Source of the DNA: Musa acuminata AAA Group
Lineage: Eukaryota; Streptophyta; Magnoliopsida; Zingiberales; Musaceae
Direction of reading: 5' to 3'
Length of the DNA stretch: 64,000 nt
NCBI RefSeq assembly: GCF_036884655.1
Contig: NC_088339.1
Coordinates: forward strand, 31,457,001 to 31,521,000
Below are positions 60,214-64,000 of this stretch, piece after piece (position 1 is the first letter of the stretch; each line of letters begins with the position of its first letter). Both the position numbers and the translations under genes were made by a program. The notes below the pieces were generated by a model that saw nothing but the letters and a program-made list of their open reading frames with translations, searched no databases and was not told where the DNA came from.

Positions 60214-60642
60214 TTAGTCCTGCTCAAAGGAGGCGTGTCTCCAATGCCTAGTTGCAGCAGACGCTTGCAAGGCGCAGAACTCCTTGATCTTAGGGGCAAA
60301 AGAATCACCAAAGTAATCGCTGCCGAAGACTTTGGCAAAACAGGGCTCGCCCATCCTTTGCACAGCTCCGCAGCACCGTGGACTCAGATTAATTGTGCCC
60401 GTGGACTTGGAACGGAAGACGGAACGAGCGCATCCGCCAACGTAGCGTAGGGAGGACAAGCATGCTTCGACCTCCGGGTCGTGAGACACCGGCGACGGCA
60501 CCATCCACCCATGCCCAAGACACAGCCACCGTGCTTCTCGGACGCACGGGAACAACTTAGGGTGCCAGGGATCTCCGGGGCTTCCAGCGATGAGAACCAA
60601 ACCGCCATGCTCCCGAGGAGCAGTAGCAATAGTTGCAGTAGG
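60214..60642 (-). pseudogene. Broken third copy of the prolamin-like cysteine-rich gene
   Basis: It matches the 48.0 kb gene through all cysteine motifs (CVREARWLC, ACLSS, GCARSVF, PRCCGAVQRMGEPC, EFCA). The first Gly of CVGEARW is Arg, and the stop has moved (tail RHWRHASFEQD). One base is missing near 60552 (GGGAACAACTTAGGG versus GGGTACAAGCTTAGGG), which separates the signal-peptide frame from the mature frame. The signal-peptide start itself is lost where the duplicated segment ends and copia LTR sequence begins. Confidence 0.85.
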
Positions 60643-63600
60643 GGTTCGAATTTGATAGGAAGAATGAATAGAGTTATATAGTCCCCAAAGATACGTTACA
60701 TTAATTATATTTAAGATAAATCATTCTAAACCCTTTTAAGAATCAATAACCAATTTGACTTATTCTTCCGTAGATTTTTAATCTATTTTTTATTTTTAAT
60801 ATAATGAATCTGCCTCTTAATGCAATGAACCTTTTTTTTTGATGAAATGAATCTCTTTATAATATAATAAGTTTAATTCCAATATTCTCTCCCCTTAAAT
60901 TTGTTTTATCTAACATGTCAAAGTTTCTTTCGAAGTTGTTGAATATATACCTCTTCTTCAAGAACTCCATTAAGAAATACTGATTTGGCATCTATTTGTA
61001 AAATTTTTCATTTCATTTGAGCTGCTAAAGAGATAAGTAATCTTACCGTCTCTAGTCGAGCAACTGGAGCAAATACTTCTTCATAGTTAATCCCATATTA
61101 TTGTTTATAACTCTTTGCAACCAATCGGGCCTTGTATTTCTCCACATCTGCTTTTGCATTTCTTTTTGTTTTGAAGATCCACTTAACATCGATAGCTTGA
61201 TGGTCTTCTGGAAGTGTAGTAAGTTCCCATGTATTATTTTTGTTAATGGAATGAATCTCTTCATTCATAGCTTGTCATTTTTCATCTCTATAAGCTTCTT
61301 CGAAGGTTAATGAATCATATCATGCAAAAAGATAAAATAAAGAAAGTTCATTATTGTTGGTATCAATTCTTCGAGTCATATCATATAGTTCCTGAATCAG
61401 TCTTGTCGTTCTTATAATTGGACTTCTTGAATCATGTGACTTAGCTGATCTAGGTGATGATTCCGACAAAACAACTTCGGTGCTTGCTTGTATTATAGTT
61501 TCTGAAGCTATAGCTTTCTTGACCTTCTTATAATTGGACTTCGGTGCTTGCTTGTATTATATCTTCTTCTGAAGCTATAGCTTTCTTATGCTGCTCATCA
61601 CTTTTTCAATTTCAAATATGTTGTTCATCAAACTCAACACCTCTTGACATCACAACTTTATTTGTGATAGGATTATAGAGTTTGTAACCACTGGAATTTT
61701 ATGGATAACCTAGCAAAATGTATTTCTAATTTTTATCTTCCAATTTTATTCTCTTTTCTTTTGGTATCTTGGCAAATGTAATACTTCCAAAAATTCTCAA
61801 ATGATCAACTCTTGGTTTTTATAAGCTTCATGCTTCTTCTGGTGTAACATTATTAATTCGTTTTGTCAGAAACCTGTTAAGCAAATATACTGCACAAGCA
61901 ACAGCATCTCTCCAAAATTCTTTAAGAATTTTTCTTTCCTTTAACATGCAACGGACCATGTTAAGGATAATCCTATTTTTTTCTTTCTGAGACACCGTTT
62001 TGTTGAGGTGTGTATGCTATGGTGAATTAATGTAGAATTTCATTATTTCTACAAAACATTTAAATTCATTTGATATATGTTCTTAAACATTTAATCTTAC
62101 AAGTTTGTGTTTCAACCAAATCTTTAAATTCTTTAAATTTGCTTAAAACTTCTTTCTTTTCTTTTAACATGTAAACCTAAGTTTTACCACTATAATCATC
62201 AGTGAAGGTAAGAAAATACCTGCTTCCTCTAAGTGATACTGGATTGATAGGGCCACAAACATCTGAGTGCACTAGATCAAGTCGATGCCATGCTCTTTTT
62301 GTTCTTCTAACTTTGAAAGGCTTTCTTTCTTACTTACCCATGACACATACTTCACATAATTTTAATAGGCGATCAATTTTTGGTATTCCTATCACCATAT
62401 TATACTTCTCTAGAAGTTTCAAAGCCTTAAAATTTAAGTGACCATATCTAAAATGCCAAAGTGTAGAAATATCCTCAATATCAACTTTAAAACAATTTGA
62501 TTAATAAAAAATACTTAAATGCAGAGGAAATATTCTATTCTTTGTCATTTTCACATGTGATATCAATATTTTATTCTTGTCATGAGAGAGTCATATCTTT
62601 TATCTCAACATCATAACCTTTTTCAAACAATTGTTCCAAGCTTACTGGTTTTTGAGACAAATCACCAAATGTAATGTTCCTGGAATAACTTGTATCCATT
62701 TCTGAAAATAGCTCTTTGATACCATACATGTAATTTGAGGCTCATGTATCTAGATACTATGCCATAGACTAATTCTCTTTCAAATTATCATAACTCATTA
62801 GTAAAATTTGATTTTCGTTCTTTTCTTCCTCAACAAAATTTGTCTTATCACCTTGATTATTAGGATTATAATAACATTCATAAGAGTAATGTCCATACAT
62901 TTTGCAAATATAGCATTGTATTTCAGACCTTTTAAAGATTTTGCCATGTCCACGGCCTCGGGCATATCCTCAACCATAACCTTGGCCTCTTTGGCTAGAA
63001 TTTTCTCCATCATCTTCATTGTTTAGAGATTCTCGATTAGTTGATTTTTGCCTCATCTTCCTTTTTATCCTTATCCTCTTCCTCTTTGAGAATTTGATTT
63101 TCCTTTATTTTCAAGAGCAAGCTTAGCTTGTAGTGCTTGCTCCATAGTTTTGTCTTCTCCTCTTTTTGTAATTCTTTATTCATGAACTTGAAGGGAACCA
63201 TAAGTTCTTTTAAAGATTTTTTTTTTCAAATCTTTAGATTCTTTCGCAATAGCAATAAAATCATATTTTGGATCTAGAGATCTCAGTATTTTTTCTATTA
63301 CTCTATCACTTATTCGTTCACCATTTCGTCTCATTTGATGAACAATAGAAATGATTTTTGAGAAGTAATCATAAATAGTTTCAGAAGTAACTTGTTGTAA
63401 TTTTTCAAACTCAGCTCGTAAAACTTGTAAACGAAGTTTTTTTATCTTATCAACACCACCGAATGATTTTTGAAGTATTTCCCAAGCTTCCTTTGAAGTA
63501 TTTGCTGGAGTGATGATCTCAAATATTATATCATCAAGCCCTTGGTAAATCGTGAACAAAGTCTTTTTCTCCTTCTTCTTTCTTTTTTTGAGTTGTTTTC

Positions 63601-64000
63601 TTCCTTCTGTATTCATTGCTCCTTCTTCTGCTGGACTTGGTTCAGCAAATTCATCTTTTATAAACTCCCATACAACTTGGGAGCCTAGAAGAACCTTCAT
63701 TTGGATGCACCATATATCATAATTTTTTTTTGTCAATCTGGAGATCTGGAGTTGGATGGTACTTGAGGAAGAGGTCATAGCTTAACCTATGCTCTGATAC
63801 CAAATGTTGAACTTGATAGGAAGAAATGATAGAGTTATCAAATAGAGGAAGAGTAGGACAAAATTCAATCTTCTATATTTCTCTTAAGAAAACTATTTAC
63901 AATTTCATAAACTCTATATTTTTCATGATCCAACATATAAGGTTTATATAATCCCCAAAGATACATTACATTAATTGTATTCAAGATGAATCATTCTATT
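60643..64000 (-). mobile_element. Truncated Ty1/copia element, minus strand, runs off the right edge
   Basis: The right LTR starts at 63805 (TGTTGAACTTGATAGG) and is cut by the window end. The primer-binding site lies left of it (CTCTGATACCAAA). Gag is 63176-63778; protease and integrase scraps follow to about 61600, and an RT N-terminal scrap lies near 60950-61250 (minus strand). RT core and RNase H are missing. 60645-60740 is the left LTR remnant: TTGATAGGAAG and TCCCCAAAGATAC.TTACATTAATT match the right LTR, with the LTR middle deleted. Confidence 0.82.
63176..63778 (-). pseudogene. Copia gag (UBN2-type), 3' end degraded
   Basis: Reads MTSSSSTIQLQISRLTKKNY, then MKVLLGSQVVWEFI, a Lys-rich linker (KKRKKKEKKTLFTIYQGL), AWEILQKSFGGVDKIKKLRL, LRAEFEKLQ and RRNGERISDRVIEKILRSL. 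This is the standard copia gag order. The frame is lost after KDLKKK in a poly-T run (63218-63228). Parts of a zinc-knuckle and protease region follow out of frame near 62700-63000. Confidence 0.85.

Noticed and set aside
60644..60656. GGTTCGAAT resembling a tRNA B-box
   Set aside because: No A-box, no cloverleaf, and the bases belong to the junction with copia LTR sequence.
1..64000. CRISPR arrays, operons, rRNA or tRNA genes
   Set aside because: None seen. The direct repeats present are LTRs, microsatellites and gene duplicates of a plant nuclear genome.

Overview
The window is nuclear DNA of a flowering plant. It has multi-exon genes with GT-AG introns, GC-rich coding exons in AT-rich surroundings, several decayed Ty1/copia retrotransposons, and plant-only families: ankyrin-PGG membrane proteins, prolamin-like cysteine-rich secreted proteins and a GOLDEN2-like C-terminus. 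The very GC-rich exons hint at a monocot, perhaps Zingiberales, but I cannot prove the species.

The core (1-53.9 kb) is a tandem cluster of ankyrin-repeat/PGG-domain proteins (ACD6/ITN1-like) on the + strand. Each complete gene has the same seven exons: exon 1 (N-terminal ankyrins), exon 2 (exactly 150 nt), exon 3 (68-80 nt, acidic linker), exon 4 (100-130 nt), exon 5 (exactly 42 nt), exon 6 (second ankyrin block) and exon 7 (PGG membrane domain). Intron phases are 1,1,0,1,1,0. I split the spliced frames by eye. Seven gene models close in frame: B 4923-7646 (731 aa), C 8650-11565 (752), D 12734-16111 (678), E 24969-28651 (704), F 31408-34955 (679), H 39873-42777 (752) and I 50399-53889 (747). 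Gene A (left edge to about 2.63 kb) is a pseudogene, and a broken B-like copy lies at 48.6-49.3 kb. Three subfamilies are visible: alpha (A, B, the broken copy), beta (C, H, I) and gamma (D, E, F). D, E and F form a 6.2-6.4 kb tandem repeat once a 6.07 kb copia insertion upstream of E is subtracted. E is a hybrid: beta TATA region and exon 1 on a gamma gene.

Other genes: on the minus strand inside the cluster are small secreted cysteine-rich proteins of the prolamin-like (ECA1/EC1) type at 38.4-38.8 kb and 48.0-48.4 kb, with a broken third copy at 60.2-60.6 kb. At 54.65-58.82 kb is a four-exon minus-strand gene with a 3.5 kb intron for a 147-aa DnaJ-type zinc-finger protein without a J domain. 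At 59.37-59.55 kb is a single minus-strand exon matching the GCT box of GOLDEN2-like transcription factors.

Mobile DNA: a copia 5' LTR plus gag remnant (2.64-3.78 kb); a nearly full-length copia with both LTRs and a 5-bp target duplication (18.26-24.33 kb, minus); a small LTR element with a 5-bp target duplication (36.62-38.21 kb, minus); a heavily mutated copia (44.0-47.4 kb, plus); and a truncated copia running off the right edge (60.64-64.0 kb, minus). The cluster looks like a birth-and-death locus of membrane ankyrin proteins, a class that includes known immune and stress regulators. Tandem duplication, exon swapping, short-repeat deletion and retroelement insertion can all be read directly from it.
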